A stretch of DNA of 64,000 nucleotides from positions 62,001 to 126,000 of the forward strand of contig JANDLU010000002.1 of NCBI GenBank assembly GCA_024330215.1, given 5' to 3'. Positions 35,978 through 46,026 of this stretch are shown piece after piece. Both the position numbers and the translations under genes were made by a program. Each line of letters starts with the position of its first letter. Within the stretch, counting starts at the first letter, position 1. This DNA comes from Candidatus Gaiellasilicea maunaloa. Lineage in GTDB: Bacteria; Actinomycetota; Thermoleophilia; Gaiellales; Gaiellaceae. Below the pieces are notes generated by a model. The model saw only the letters and a program-made list of their open reading frames with translations, did not search any database and was not told the DNA's origin.

Positions 35978-37159
35978 CTACGACCCTTCCGTCGCGAGCG
36001 CGGCGCGAAGCCCGCGGAGCGCCTGAGCGATTCGGTGCTCGTTCTCGACCAGAGCGAAGCGGACGAAGTCGTCGCCACCCGGGCCGAAGCCTGCCCCTGG
36101 GCTCGCGGAGACCTTCCCCTCGCGCAACAGATGAAGCGCGAACGCGTGTGACCCAAGCGACCGGAACTGTCCCGGGATCGCAGCCCAGACGAACATCGTG
36201 GCGCTGGGGGTCGCCACCGGCCAGCCGATTCGCCTCAGTCCGCCGACGAGGATGTCGCGACGACGCCGGTAGGTGTCGCAGACCGTGGCCACATGGTCGT
36301 CGGCCTCGCGCATCGCGACGATGGCCGCGATCTGGATCGGCTGGAACGTGCCGTAGTCGAGGTAGGACTTGAGGCGGGCGAGCGCAGCGACGACGTCGGC
36401 GTTGCCGACCACGAAGCCGACGCGCCAGCCGGCCATCGAGTAGCCCTTCGTCAGCGAGTAGAGCTCGACTGCGACCTCGCGGGCGCCTTCGGCCTCCAGG
36501 ATGGACGGTGGCCGGTAGCCGTCGAAGGCGATGTCCGCGTAGGCGAAGTCGTGGACGACGACGAGCGAGCGCTCTCGCGCGAAGTCGACGACGCGCTGCC
36601 AGAACGGGAGGTCGACGACGGCAGTGGTGGGGTTGTGAGGAAACGACAGGATCAGGACGCGCGGGCGCGGGCGAGAGCGCTCGAACGCGTCCTGGAGCCC
36701 TTCGAGCACGTCTGAGCCGGCCTCCATCGCCACCTGCGCGACGCTCGCGCCGGCGAGCACGGGCGCGAAGAGGTGGATCGGATAGCTCGGCGAGGGGACG
36801 AGCGCGACGTCCCCGGGTTCCACGAGGACCCACAGCAGGTGCGCGAGTCCCTCCTTGGCCCCGATCGTGACGACGGCCTCACGTTCGGGGTCGAGCTCGA
36901 CCCCGAATCGTCGCGCGTAGAGCTCGGTGATCGCCGCGCGGAGGTTTGGAATCCCGCGGCTGGCCGAGTAGCGGTGGTTACGGGGTCGCGACGCGGCCTC
37001 TTGGAGCTTCGCGACGGCGACGCTCGGCGAGGGGAGATCCGGGTTGCCGAAGCCGAGATCGATGACGTCCTCGTTGGCGCGGCGCAGCTCGAGCTTGAGC
37101 CGATCGATCTCGGCGAACGCGTAGGGCGGGAGCGAGCCGACGCGACGAAGCGGGATCAC
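35978..37159 (-). CDS. class I/II PLP-dependent aminotransferase (AlaC-like)
   Basis: DVIDLGFGNPDLPSPSVAVAKLQEA...SFPHNPTTAVVDLPFWQRVVDFAR...SLTKGYSMAGWRVGFVVGN. Confidence 0.93.
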   Translation of the reverse strand: MIPLRRVGSLPPYAFAEIDRLKLELRRANEDVIDLGFGNPDLPSPSVAVAKLQEAASRPRNHRYSASRGIPNLRAAITELYARRFGVELDPEREAVVTIGAKEGLAHLLWVLVEPGDVALVPSPSYPIHLFAPVLAGASVAQVAMEAGSDVLEGLQDAFERSRPRPRVLILSFPHNPTTAVVDLPFWQRVVDFARERSLVVVHDFAYADIAFDGYRPPSILEAEGAREVAVELYSLTKGYSMAGWRVGFVVGNADVVAALARLKSYLDYGTFQPIQIAAIVAMREADDHVATVCDTYRRRRDILVGGLRRIGWPVATPSATMFVWAAIPGQFRSLGSHAFALHLLREGKVSASPGAGFGPGGDDFVRFALVENEHRIAQALRGLRAALATEGS

Positions 37160-37167
37160 AGCCCAAG

Positions 37168-37182
37168 CTTTACATACAGAAG
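37168..37182. promoter_or_regulatory. CTTTAC-ATA-CAGAAG element in divergent aminotransferase/sir promoter
   Basis: Member of recurrent CTTTAC-n3-STAAAG motif set. Confidence 0.4.
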
Positions 37183-37209
37183 TCGCTTTATTTTTGGTAG
37201 TAATACCGG

Positions 37210-38841
37210 ATGGCCCAGACTCGACCGCGGGAGCCCGCGACGTGGGAGCTCGTGCTCAAGCGCAACCCGGTGGAGCGGCTCAAGCAGGAGAAGAGCCCGC
37301 TCGGGATCCTCGACGAGCTCCCGGCGCTGATCGCCGCCGGCTACGAGCGGGTAGCCGAGGAGGACGTCGTCCGGCTCAAGTGGTGGGGCCTCTACCACGA
37401 CAAGCCGAAGATCGGGACCTTCATGCTTCGGATCAAGCTGCCCGCGGGACGGGCCGAGCCGCACCAGCTGCGGACGATCGGAGAGCTGTCGCAGCGATAC
37501 GGACGAAACGCCGGCGAGCTGACGACCCGGCAAACCGTCCAGCTCCATTACCTCGAGCTCGGAGCGCTCCCGCAGGTGCTCGCGGAGCTCCGGGAGGCCG
37601 GTGTGACGACCGCCGGCGGCTGCGGCGACGCCGTGCGCAACGTCACCGGGTGCCCAGTCCACAGCGTCGACCCGAGCGAGCTCTTCGACGTTACGCCCGT
37701 TGTCGACGAGGTCGTGTCCTTCTTCTACGGGAACCCGGACTACTTCGACCTGCCACGCAAGCACAAGATCACGATCTCGGCCTGCGCCGACCGCTGCAAC
37801 GCGCCCGAGATCAACTGCATAGCGCTGATCGGCGTCCTGCGCGACGGCGAGCCGGGCTTCGCGCTCAAGGTGGGCGGCGGACTCTCGTCGGTGCCCCGGA
37901 TCGCCCGCGACCTCGGCGTCTTTATCCGCCCTGACGAGGCACTGCCCGTCCTGCGCGCGCTGCTCGACGCGTGGAAGGAAGACCTGACCTACCGTGTCTC
38001 GCGAGTCAAGGCGCGGATCAAGTTCATGGTCGACGACTACGGGCCCGACGGCATGCGCGCCGAGCTCGAGCGGCGGCTCGGCTACGCGCTCCCCGATTTC
38101 GAGCTACCCGCCCCCGGCCCGCTCGCCGACCACCTCGGAGTCCACGACGACGGCCTCGCCGGGCACGTCTACGTCGGCGTCCCCGTCCACGTCGGGCTCC
38201 TCTCCGGAGAACAGCTCGTGGCGATCGCCGATCTCGCCGAAGAGCTCGGTCGCGACGTCCGCGTCACACGCCAGCAGAACTTCATCGTCACGGGAATCGC
38301 ACGGGAGCGGCTGGAGGAGGCGCTCGAGCGGCTCGCGGCGATCGGCTTCCCCGTCGAGCTCGACAACGCGCGCGGCACCTCGATCGCCTGCACCGGCGAG
38401 CCGCACTGCAACTTCTCCGTCACGGAGACGAAGACGCGGCTCGACGCCCTGATCCAGCACCTCGAGAGCCGCTTCGGGAGCGCGATCGCGGGCTTGCGGC
38501 TGGCGCTCGACGGCTGCCCGCACGCGTGCGCCCACCACTGGATCGGCGACCTCGGCTTCCAGGGCACCACTGTCCGCGACGAGCAGGGTAAGCGTCGCCA
38601 GGCCTACGACATCTTCCTGCGCGGCGGCCTCGGCCCGCACGCAGCAATTGGCAGGCCCGTGTTTCGGCGCGTGCCCGCTGAGGATCTGGCGGTCGCGGTC
38701 GAAGGCCTTGTCGGCGGCTGGCTCGAGGCTCGCGCGGTGGACGAGAGCTTCGTCGACTTCGCCCTTCAACTCACCAACGACGAGCTCGGGCTGCTGGCGG
38801 GCCTCGAGCCGTCCAAGCCCAGAGAGGTGGCGGCGGTATGA
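37210..38841 (+). CDS. ferredoxin-dependent nitrite/sulfite reductase
   Basis: QRYGRNAGELTTRQTVQLHYL...TTAGGCGDAVRNVTGCPVHSVDP...GEPHCNFSVTETKTRLDAL...LALDGCPHACAHHWIGDLGFQG. Confidence 0.96.
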   Translation: MAQTRPREPATWELVLKRNPVERLKQEKSPLGILDELPALIAAGYERVAEEDVVRLKWWGLYHDKPKIGTFMLRIKLPAGRAEPHQLRTIGELSQRYGRNAGELTTRQTVQLHYLELGALPQVLAELREAGVTTAGGCGDAVRNVTGCPVHSVDPSELFDVTPVVDEVVSFFYGNPDYFDLPRKHKITISACADRCNAPEINCIALIGVLRDGEPGFALKVGGGLSSVPRIARDLGVFIRPDEALPVLRALLDAWKEDLTYRVSRVKARIKFMVDDYGPDGMRAELERRLGYALPDFELPAPGPLADHLGVHDDGLAGHVYVGVPVHVGLLSGEQLVAIADLAEELGRDVRVTRQQNFIVTGIARERLEEALERLAAIGFPVELDNARGTSIACTGEPHCNFSVTETKTRLDALIQHLESRFGSAIAGLRLALDGCPHACAHHWIGDLGFQGTTVRDEQGKRRQAYDIFLRGGLGPHAAIGRPVFRRVPAEDLAVAVEGLVGGWLEARAVDESFVDFALQLTNDELGLLAGLEPSKPREVAAV

Positions 38842-39686
38842 GCGGCGTAGGCTCGACGGAGCCGAGCGGAGGTGCCGGCCTTGCCGGCGCCGGAGCGGGA
38901 GGAACAGTCGAGATCTTGGACGAGCTCGAAGCTGGAGAGCTCTCGATCGAGTTCGAGGGAGCGGAGCCGCAGGAGCTCCTCGGCTGGGCGCTCGAGCGCT
39001 TCGCGCCGCGGCTCGCGCTCTCGACCGCCTTTCAGGCGGGCGACGTCGTCCTGATCGACATGGTGCACGAGCTCGACGGCCAGGCGCGCGTCTTCTCGGT
39101 CGACACCGGGCGGCTTCCCGCCGAGACGCACGAGCTGATCGAGGAGCTCCGCCGGCGCTACCCCGGCCTTCAGCTCGATCTGCTGGCGCCCGACGCGGGT
39201 CAGCTCCAGCGGATGGTCGGCACGCACGGCCCGAACCTCTTCCACCAATCGGTCGAGCGGCGGCTGCTCTGCTGCAACGTCCGCAAGGTGCAGCCGCTGA
39301 CGAAGCACCTCGCGAGTCTCGACGCATGGTTCACCGGGCTCCGGCGCGACCAGTGGGCGAGCCGCTCCGACATCCGCAAGATCGAGATCGACCACGACCA
39401 CGGCGCGATCGTGAAGCTCAACCCCCTTGCCGAATGGACCGAGGAGGAGTGCTGGGACTACGTGCGCGAACACGACCTGCCCACGCACGGCCTCTACGCG
39501 AAGGGCTACACCTCGATCGGCTGCGCGCCGTGCACGCGCGCGATCGCGCCGGGCGAGGACACGCGCGCCGGACGCTGGTGGTGGGAGACAGGAGCGCCGA
39601 AGGAGTGCGGGATCCACTGCGCGGTCGAGACCGGAGGCCTCGAGCACGAGCTGCACGCGATCCTCGGCGAGGACGCCGATGCCTGA
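38838..39686 (+). CDS. cysH: phosphoadenylyl/adenylyl-sulfate reductase
   Basis: LALSTAFQAGDVVLIDMVHELDGQARVFSVDTGRLPAETHELIEEL...RRLLCCNVRKVQPL...LYAKGYTSIGCAPCTRAIAPGEDTRAGRWWWE...KECGIHC. Confidence 0.95.
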   Translation: MSGVGSTEPSGGAGLAGAGAGGTVEILDELEAGELSIEFEGAEPQELLGWALERFAPRLALSTAFQAGDVVLIDMVHELDGQARVFSVDTGRLPAETHELIEELRRRYPGLQLDLLAPDAGQLQRMVGTHGPNLFHQSVERRLLCCNVRKVQPLTKHLASLDAWFTGLRRDQWASRSDIRKIEIDHDHGAIVKLNPLAEWTEEECWDYVREHDLPTHGLYAKGYTSIGCAPCTRAIAPGEDTRAGRWWWETGAPKECGIHCAVETGGLEHELHAILGEDADA

Positions 39687-40152
39687 GTCGGTCCGGCCCG
39701 AGACGGTCAAGCTGCGCGACATGGAGCGCGACGTCGCGCTCGCGGAGGCCCAGGCGGTCTACATCCTCGCCTCCGAGCCCGGCTACCGTGACGACCTCGC
39801 GGCCCTCCTCGCAGCCATCGACGAAGGTGAGCTCGACTCGCCGGACGTGACGACGCTCGAGCGAGTGCTCGAGCTGGCTCTCCAGACGGGACGGGTCCGC
39901 GCCATCTACGGACCCGGAGGCGAGCAGGCCGCGCTGCGGCTCTACCGGCGGCTCCCTCGCGGGAGTGAGCTGGGCGCAAGCGCCGCAGCGGTGACGGGCG
40001 CGTTGACCGCGCTCGTCGGGAGACGGCTCGATTCGGTCCGCCTCGAGGCGACGGGGCCGGGTAGCTTCGCGCTCGCGTTCTCGCTTGAGGGCGCCGACGT
40101 GTCGATCCGGCTCGACCGTCAGGGCGCACGGCTTACGAGCCTCGCGACGTGA
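39679..40152 (+). CDS. conserved hypothetical protein downstream of cysH
   Basis: MPESVRPETVKLRDMERDVALAEAQAVYILASEPGYRDDLAALLAAIDEGELDSPDVTTLERVLELALQTGRVRAIYGPGGEQAALRLYRRLP; overlaps cysH stop. Confidence 0.75.
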   Translation: MPESVRPETVKLRDMERDVALAEAQAVYILASEPGYRDDLAALLAAIDEGELDSPDVTTLERVLELALQTGRVRAIYGPGGEQAALRLYRRLPRGSELGASAAAVTGALTALVGRRLDSVRLEATGPGSFALAFSLEGADVSIRLDRQGARLTSLAT

Positions 40153-40165
40153 CCCTAGATCAAGA

Positions 40166-40180
40166 CTTTACTTTCTAAAT
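40166..40180. promoter_or_regulatory. CTTTAC-TTT-CTAAAT element upstream of leuCD
   Basis: Overlaps a possible -35 (TTTACT-17-TAGGCT). Confidence 0.4.
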
Positions 40181-40217
40181 CGCAATCGATAGGCTCCGGA
40201 AGCTGGACTCCCTCCCC

Positions 40218-40254
40218 GGTCAGCGCGGGCGTCACACCGCCGCCCGCGCTGACC
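40218..40254 (+). other. perfect 14-bp hairpin in leuC leader
   Basis: GGTCAGCGCGGGCG-TCACACCGC-CGCCCGCGCTGACC; no U tract follows. Confidence 0.7.
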
Positions 40255-40285
40255 CACCCAGTCCCTCGGGCACGACACGACGCAC

Positions 40286-41695
40286 ATGAGGACATCAAAA
40301 ACCCTGTTCGAGCGAATCTGGGAGAGCCACCTGGTGGCGCATCCCGACGGTGAGCCGGCGCTGCTCTATGTCGATCTCCATCTCGTGCACGAGGTGACGT
40401 CGCCGCAGGCGTTCGAGGGGCTGCGGCTCGCGAGCCGCCGGGTTCGCCGCCCGGAGTTGACGCTCGCGACCATGGATCACAATGTGCCCACGACGGAGGG
40501 GCCGGTGGACGATCCGCTTGCCCGCCAGCAACTCGACGCGCTCCGCGACAACTGTGCGGCGTTCGGTGTTCCGCTCTTCGCGACCGGGAGCGGGCGTGAG
40601 GGGATCGTCCACGTGATCGGGCCGGAGCTAGGGCTGACCCAGCCGGGAATGACAATCGTCTGCGGCGACAGCCACACCTCGACGCACGGCGCGTTCGGCG
40701 CGCTTGCCTTCGGGATCGGTACGTCCGAGGTCGAGCATGTCCTCGCCACGCAGACGCTGCCGCAGTCGCCCCCCCGGACCATGCGGGTCGTCTTCGAGGG
40801 CGACCCGCCAGAAGGTGTCAGCGCCAAGGATCTCATTCTTGCTGCGATCGGCGAGGCGGGGGTCGCGGGCGGTGTTGGCCACGTCGTCGAGTACGCCGGT
40901 CGCGTGATCGAGCAGCTCTCGATGGAGAATCGCATGACCATCTGCAACATGTCGATCGAGTGGGGTGCCCGTGCGGGGATGGTGGCCCCCGACGACACGA
41001 CATTCGCGTACCTCGAGGGCCGAGCGGGAGCGCCGCGCGGTCGCGCGTGGGAGCGGGCCCTCGACGAGTGGCGCGCGCTACCCACGGATGCCGGGGCGCG
41101 ATTCGACCAAGAGGTCGTCGTCGACGTCTCGGCGCTCGCGCCGCAGGTCACCTGGGGAACGAATCCGGCGATGGTCGCGCCGCTGGACGGCTCGGTTCCG
41201 GATCCCGCCGACTACGACGATCCCGACCAGCGCGCCGCCGTCGAGCGCGCGCTGACGTACATGGGGCTCGACCCGGGGACGCCGATCGGCGAGATCTCGG
41301 TCGATCGAGTCTTCATCGGCTCCTGCACGAACTCCCGGATCGAGGATCTCCGATCCGCGGCCGCGATCATCGCGGGACGCCGGATCCATCCGAGGGTGCG
41401 CGCGCTCGTCGTTCCGGGCTCCGCGAGCGTCAAGCGCCAGGCCGAGGAGGAGGGGCTCGACCGCATCTTCGCCGCGGCCGGCTTCGAATGGCGCCGCGCG
41501 GGGTGCTCGATGTGCCTGGGGATGAACCCCGACATCCTCCAGGCCGGCGAACGTTGTGCGTCGACCTCGAATCGCAACTTCGAGGGCCGGCAGGGCGCCG
41601 GCGGCAGGACGCACCTCGTCTCGCCCACCGTCGCCGCCGCGACGGCTTTGGCCGGTCATTTCGTCCACCCTCAGGAGCTGGAGCCGGTGGCATGA
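40286..41695 (+). CDS. leuC: 3-isopropylmalate dehydratase large subunit
   Basis: [38 protein letters not shown]...[32 protein letters not shown]...[17 protein letters not shown]. Confidence 0.97.
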   Translation: MRTSKTLFERIWESHLVAHPDGEPALLYVDLHLVHEVTSPQAFEGLRLASRRVRRPELTLATMDHNVPTTEGPVDDPLARQQLDALRDNCAAFGVPLFATGSGREGIVHVIGPELGLTQPGMTIVCGDSHTSTHGAFGALAFGIGTSEVEHVLATQTLPQSPPRTMRVVFEGDPPEGVSAKDLILAAIGEAGVAGGVGHVVEYAGRVIEQLSMENRMTICNMSIEWGARAGMVAPDDTTFAYLEGRAGAPRGRAWERALDEWRALPTDAGARFDQEVVVDVSALAPQVTWGTNPAMVAPLDGSVPDPADYDDPDQRAAVERALTYMGLDPGTPIGEISVDRVFIGSCTNSRIEDLRSAAAIIAGRRIHPRVRALVVPGSASVKRQAEEEGLDRIFAAAGFEWRRAGCSMCLGMNPDILQAGERCASTSNRNFEGRQGAGGRTHLVSPTVAAATALAGHFVHPQELEPVA

Positions 41696-42279
41696 AGCGG
41701 TTCGAGAAGGTGACGGCGCGCGTCGCCGTGCTCGACCGTGCCGACGTGGACACCGACCAGATCATCCCGAAGCAGTTCCTCAAGCGGATCGAGCGGACCG
41801 GCTATGGCGAGTTCCTCTTCTTCGATTGGGCCAAGGATCCAGGTTTCGAGCTCCACCGACCGCAGTTCGCGGGGGCACGGATCCTCCTCACGGGGCGCAA
41901 CTTCGGTTGCGGCTCGTCTCGCGAGCACGCGGCGTGGGCGCTTCAGGATGCGGGCTACGACGCTGTCATCGCTCCGTCCTTCGGCGACATCTTCAGGACG
42001 AACTCGCTGAAGATAGGGCTTCTGCCCGTCGCTCTCCCTGCGGCCGAGATTCGGGTGCTGATGGAGGTCGCGAACGATGGGGGCGAGATGACGATCGATC
42101 TGGAGGCGCTCGAGTTGATCGCGCCGGACAGGCCCCGGATTCCCTTCCAACTCGACGCGTTCGAGCGCGAGCGCCTGCTCGGGGGCCTCGACGATATCGC
42201 CCTGACCCTGAGGAGAGACCCCGAGATCACCGCGTACGAGGCCGCACACCCCGCGCGCGTCGCGACGATCTCCCTCTAG
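41692..42279 (+). CDS. leuD: 3-isopropylmalate dehydratase small subunit
   Basis: [46 protein letters not shown]...[46 protein letters not shown]. Confidence 0.97.
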   Translation: MKRFEKVTARVAVLDRADVDTDQIIPKQFLKRIERTGYGEFLFFDWAKDPGFELHRPQFAGARILLTGRNFGCGSSREHAAWALQDAGYDAVIAPSFGDIFRTNSLKIGLLPVALPAAEIRVLMEVANDGGEMTIDLEALELIAPDRPRIPFQLDAFERERLLGGLDDIALTLRRDPEITAYEAAHPARVATISL

Positions 42280-43130
42280 CGTCCCTCCGCGTTGCCGGCC
42301 GCCTCTCCCGAGAAGATCCGACGATACGCTCGCGGGGTCGTCTCTCGTAGTTCCCTGAATCGCCGATTGAAGTTGGCGAGGTTCGTGAAGCCGGATTCCG
42401 CCGCGACGCGTGCGATCGGAAGATCGGTGCCGGAGAGCAAAGCGCAGGCTCGAGCCACTCTGAGCTCGTTGAGATAACCCGTGAAGGAGCGGCCCATCGC
42501 TCGGCGGAAGAAGCGGCTGAACGAGCCTGGGGTCATGTGCGCCACCTCGGCCGCTTTGGCGATGGGGAGGGGTTGCGTGCAGTTTTCGTGCAGGAAGCCA
42601 CACACGTCGTCGATCCGGCGACGAGTGTGCTCGTGCGGTCGTGACCCGGCTGGGCCACAGAGTGCCCGGCGCTGCGCACGACTCAGCTCGAGCAGGATGT
42701 CGAGGAGCCGGAGCAGTCGGTGGAGTCCGGCGGCGGCTTCGAGGTCGTTGAAGGCGCGCACGGCCGCTCCCGATGCCCGGAAGCCGAGCGCTCCGTGTGA
42801 CGGTTCGAGGAGCTCCCGAAGCGCATGCGCATCAGCCCGAGCCAGGAGCGGCTCGCCGACGAAGTCGCGCGTGAAGTGAACGACCATTCCGGCTCCTGCA
42901 GGCACCGGCGTATTGGACGCCCACGTGTGCGAGACGTTCGACCCGATCAGCACGAGGTCGCGCGGGCCGAACTCGTCCACGCGGTCTCCCATGAAACGCG
43001 TCCCGCTGCCCTCGGTGATCAACGAGAGCTCGTATTCCGGGTGGTAGTGCCGGTTGAAGCCGAACGACTCGTCGACGAGCCGCAGAAATCCAAACCCGGT
43101 CGTCGGCAGACGCTCCCGCACGGCATCCAT
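42276..43130 (-). CDS. AraC family transcriptional regulator with cupin-like sensor
   Basis: FNRHYHPEYELSLITEGSGTRFMGDRVDEFGPRDLVLIG...RRIDDVCGFLHENCTQPLPIAKAAEVAHMTPGSFSRFFRRAMGRSFTGYLNELRVARACALL. Confidence 0.93.
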   Translation of the reverse strand: MDAVRERLPTTGFGFLRLVDESFGFNRHYHPEYELSLITEGSGTRFMGDRVDEFGPRDLVLIGSNVSHTWASNTPVPAGAGMVVHFTRDFVGEPLLARADAHALRELLEPSHGALGFRASGAAVRAFNDLEAAAGLHRLLRLLDILLELSRAQRRALCGPAGSRPHEHTRRRIDDVCGFLHENCTQPLPIAKAAEVAHMTPGSFSRFFRRAMGRSFTGYLNELRVARACALLSGTDLPIARVAAESGFTNLANFNRRFRELRETTPRAYRRIFSGEAAGNAEGR

Positions 43131-43372
43131 GCGGGAAACGATACGTCTCGGTCGGCGTCGGCGGGATAGGTTACCGCAGAGCTGCTCTCTGAGTACCAGT
43201 TCTGGACGACTCTGACGGAGCACGAACGTCCCCGGCCAGCCAGACTCGAACCATGCCCACGCGGCGCCCATCCGGCCATCGAGGTCGCGGTCGGCGCCTC
43301 CGAGTTCCGTTTCCTCGATACCGAGACACGGCTCGTCATCCGTGGAAACGGCTCGCAACCGAAAGGAGTCTC

Positions 43373-44677
43373 ATGAGTATCCTCAGCAGGCATCGCCTGG
43401 GTGCCTCGGTGTTCCTCACCCTTGGGGTGCTTGCCGCCGGCGCCATTGCGGCAAGCGCGAAGAGCGACGTCCGACTGGCAGGCGACCTATCCGTCGTCGC
43501 AGTCTGGTCGGGTGCCGAGCAGGCCAGCTTCAATGCCGTCCTGGCCGGATTCGAGCAGCGAAACCCGGGAGTGAAGGTCACGTACGCCTCCGCCGGCGCT
43601 CAACTCCCCACAGTGCTCGCAACGGCCGTCCAGGGAGGCAATCCCCCCGATGTCGCAGTGCTCCCGCAGCCGGGTCTGATGAAGGACTTCGTCGGGAAGG
43701 GCGCGCTGAAGCCGATCGACTTCGCCAAGTCGACGATCGCGAGAAACTTCTCCTCGGACTGGACGAAGCTCGGAACCGTGAACGGCAAGCTCTACGGCGT
43801 CTTCTTCAAGGGTGCGAACAAGTCGATCGTGTGGTTCAACACGAGCGTCTTCAAGCAGGCCGGGATCGCGAAGCCGCCGAAGACGTGGGCAGGCTTCCTG
43901 AAGATCGCGAAGACGCTTCGCGCGTCGGGCACGAAGGCCTACTCGATCGACGGCGCCGACGGTTGGGCGCTCACGGACTGGTTCGAGAACGTCTACCTCC
44001 GCCAGGCGGGTGCGGCAAAGTACGACCTCCTCAGCACGCACAGGATCAAGTGGACAGACCCATCCGTGAAAGCAGCACTACGGACACTGGCGCAGGTGTT
44101 CGGCGATCGAGGCAACATCGTGGGAGGCGTCTCCGGTTCGCTCCAGACCGGCTTCACCACGGCGCTGGCGCAGCTCTTCACCGACCCCCCGAACGGGGCG
44201 ATGTTCATGGAGGGGGACTTCGTGCCCTCGTTCGTGCCGGCAAAGGCCGTGGCCGGCAGGGACTACGGGTTCTTCGCCTTCCCGTCGATCAACAAGTCGG
44301 CGCCCGCCGTCGTGGGAGGTGGCGACGTTGCGGTGATGTTCAAGGACAGCGCCGCCGCGCGAGCGTTGATGACGTACCTCGCCGGTCCGGAGGCGGCAGA
44401 GATCTGGGTCCGCAGAGGCGGGTTCTCGTCGCCGAACAAGAATGTGCCGGCGAGCGCGTACCCGGACCCGACCACGCGGCGAACCGCAGCGGCGCTGGCC
44501 AACGCACGAACCTTCCGTTTCGACATGTCCGACCTCCAACCGGGGTCGTTCGGCGCCACCGTCGGCCAGGGCCAATGGAAGCTCTTCCAGGACTTCCTTG
44601 CGAACCCGAAGAACCTGGACCGCATCGCGGCGAGGCTCGAGGCAGCGGCGACCGCGGCGTACAAGGCCGGCAAATAG
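43373..44677 (+). CDS. extracellular solute-binding protein (carbohydrate ABC, family 1)
   Basis: RBS GAAAGGAG; GDLSVVAVWSGAEQASFNAVLAGFEQRNPGVKVTYASAGAQLPTVLATAVQGGNPPDVAVLPQPGLMKDF. Confidence 0.93.
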   Translation: MSILSRHRLGASVFLTLGVLAAGAIAASAKSDVRLAGDLSVVAVWSGAEQASFNAVLAGFEQRNPGVKVTYASAGAQLPTVLATAVQGGNPPDVAVLPQPGLMKDFVGKGALKPIDFAKSTIARNFSSDWTKLGTVNGKLYGVFFKGANKSIVWFNTSVFKQAGIAKPPKTWAGFLKIAKTLRASGTKAYSIDGADGWALTDWFENVYLRQAGAAKYDLLSTHRIKWTDPSVKAALRTLAQVFGDRGNIVGGVSGSLQTGFTTALAQLFTDPPNGAMFMEGDFVPSFVPAKAVAGRDYGFFAFPSINKSAPAVVGGGDVAVMFKDSAAARALMTYLAGPEAAEIWVRRGGFSSPNKNVPASAYPDPTTRRTAAALANARTFRFDMSDLQPGSFGATVGQGQWKLFQDFLANPKNLDRIAARLEAAATAAYKAGK

Positions 44678-44681
44678 GAAC

Positions 44682-46025
44682 GTGACGATAGAGCAGCGGG
44701 TGATGGCGGATCCACTGGCGACAGGGGCTCCGCCATCACCCAGGGCCAGCGATCGACGCCGACACGCTGTTTCGGCCGCGTTCCTCGCGCCCCTTGTGAT
44801 CTCGGTTGGGATCTGGATCGTCTACCCGGCAATCAGGACTTTCGCGCGCAGCTTCTTCGATCGGTCCGGCACAGACTTCGTCTGGTTCGACAACTACCGA
44901 ACGGTCTTCACCAGCAGCACTCTTCTGACTGCGATCAAGAACAACGCCATCTGGGTCGGCGTCGTTCCCGCGCTCGTGACGTCGATCGGCCTCGTCCTGG
45001 CCGTTCTCACCGAACGCGTCCGTTTTGCGGTCGCCTTTCGCATCGCCATCTTCATGCCAATGGCCATCTCGCTCTTCGCCGCCGGCGTGATCTGGCGCAT
45101 CGAGTACGACCAAGCGCCCGAGCGCGGGGCGATCAACGCGGTCATCGCCGGGGTCCACGACGCGATCGTTCCTCCCGGTGCGCTTCCGAGCGCGTTGCCG
45201 TCGACAACCGCACTCGCGGGCTCGCCGCGGCAAGGGTTCGTCCTGCGCACGCCGACGGAGCCGGGCGAGCTCGCTCTCCTGGGCTTGACCGGGATCTTGC
45301 CGCAAGACGTCGCTCGGAGCGCCAAGCAGGCCACGCTGCCCCAGCCACAGCCGGGGGCGATCGCCGGAGTCGCGTGGCGAGACTTCCGTCCCGGCGGCGG
45401 TACCTCCGGCGTGGTCGAGCGAGAGGAGCTCGGTCTCCCGGGGTTGACGGTCGAGTTGCGCGACCGTGCGGGGCGGAAGGTCGGGACAACCTCGACCGGC
45501 GCGAACGGCACCTTCCGCTTCCCGAAGCTGGAGAGCGGCGAGTACGAAGTCGCGATCGGTGCTGCGAGCTTCAGACAGCCGTTCGGCGGACTCTCGTGGC
45601 TCGGCCCGAAGCTCATCACTCCGGCCGTCATCGCCGCCTACACCTGGATCTGGGCGGGTTTCGCCCTGGTGATCATCGCCGCCGGCCTCGCGGCAATTCC
45701 CCGCGACCTGCTCGACGCCGCGCGCACCGACGGTGCGACCGAATGGCAGGTCTTCCGTCGAATCACGGTCCCGCTGCTCGCGCCGGTCTTGACCGTCGTC
45801 TTCGTCACGATGCTGATCAACGTTCTCAAGGTCTTCGACATCATCCTGGCCGTCGCACCGGACTCGGTTCAGGCTGACGCCAACGTGATCGCGCTTGCGA
45901 TGTGGCGGGCGTCGTTCGGCGGTGTCAACGACTTCGGCCTCGGCTCGGCGATCGCGGTCGTGCTGTTCCTGATGGTCGTTCCGATCCTCGCGCTCAACGT
46001 CCGTCGCTTCCGAAGGGAGCTCTAG
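44682..46025 (+). CDS. carbohydrate ABC transporter permease (MalF-type) with large extracytoplasmic insert
   Basis: AAFLAPLVISVGIWIVYPAIRTFARSF...ITPAVIAAYTWIWAGFALVIIAAGLAAIPRDLLDAARTDGATEWQVFRRITVPLLAPVL; inserted GLTVELRDRAGRKVGTTSTGANGTFRFPKLESGEYEVAI. Confidence 0.92.
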   Translation: MTIEQRVMADPLATGAPPSPRASDRRRHAVSAAFLAPLVISVGIWIVYPAIRTFARSFFDRSGTDFVWFDNYRTVFTSSTLLTAIKNNAIWVGVVPALVTSIGLVLAVLTERVRFAVAFRIAIFMPMAISLFAAGVIWRIEYDQAPERGAINAVIAGVHDAIVPPGALPSALPSTTALAGSPRQGFVLRTPTEPGELALLGLTGILPQDVARSAKQATLPQPQPGAIAGVAWRDFRPGGGTSGVVEREELGLPGLTVELRDRAGRKVGTTSTGANGTFRFPKLESGEYEVAIGAASFRQPFGGLSWLGPKLITPAVIAAYTWIWAGFALVIIAAGLAAIPRDLLDAARTDGATEWQVFRRITVPLLAPVLTVVFVTMLINVLKVFDIILAVAPDSVQADANVIALAMWRASFGGVNDFGLGSAIAVVLFLMVVPILALNVRRFRREL

Positions 46026-46026
46026 C

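Noticed and set aside
37210-40152. Sulfite reductase and cysH genes as part of the proposed sulfonate island
   Set aside because: Ordinary assimilatory sulfate reduction genes, far from the shared palindromes and on the other side of the scar zone.
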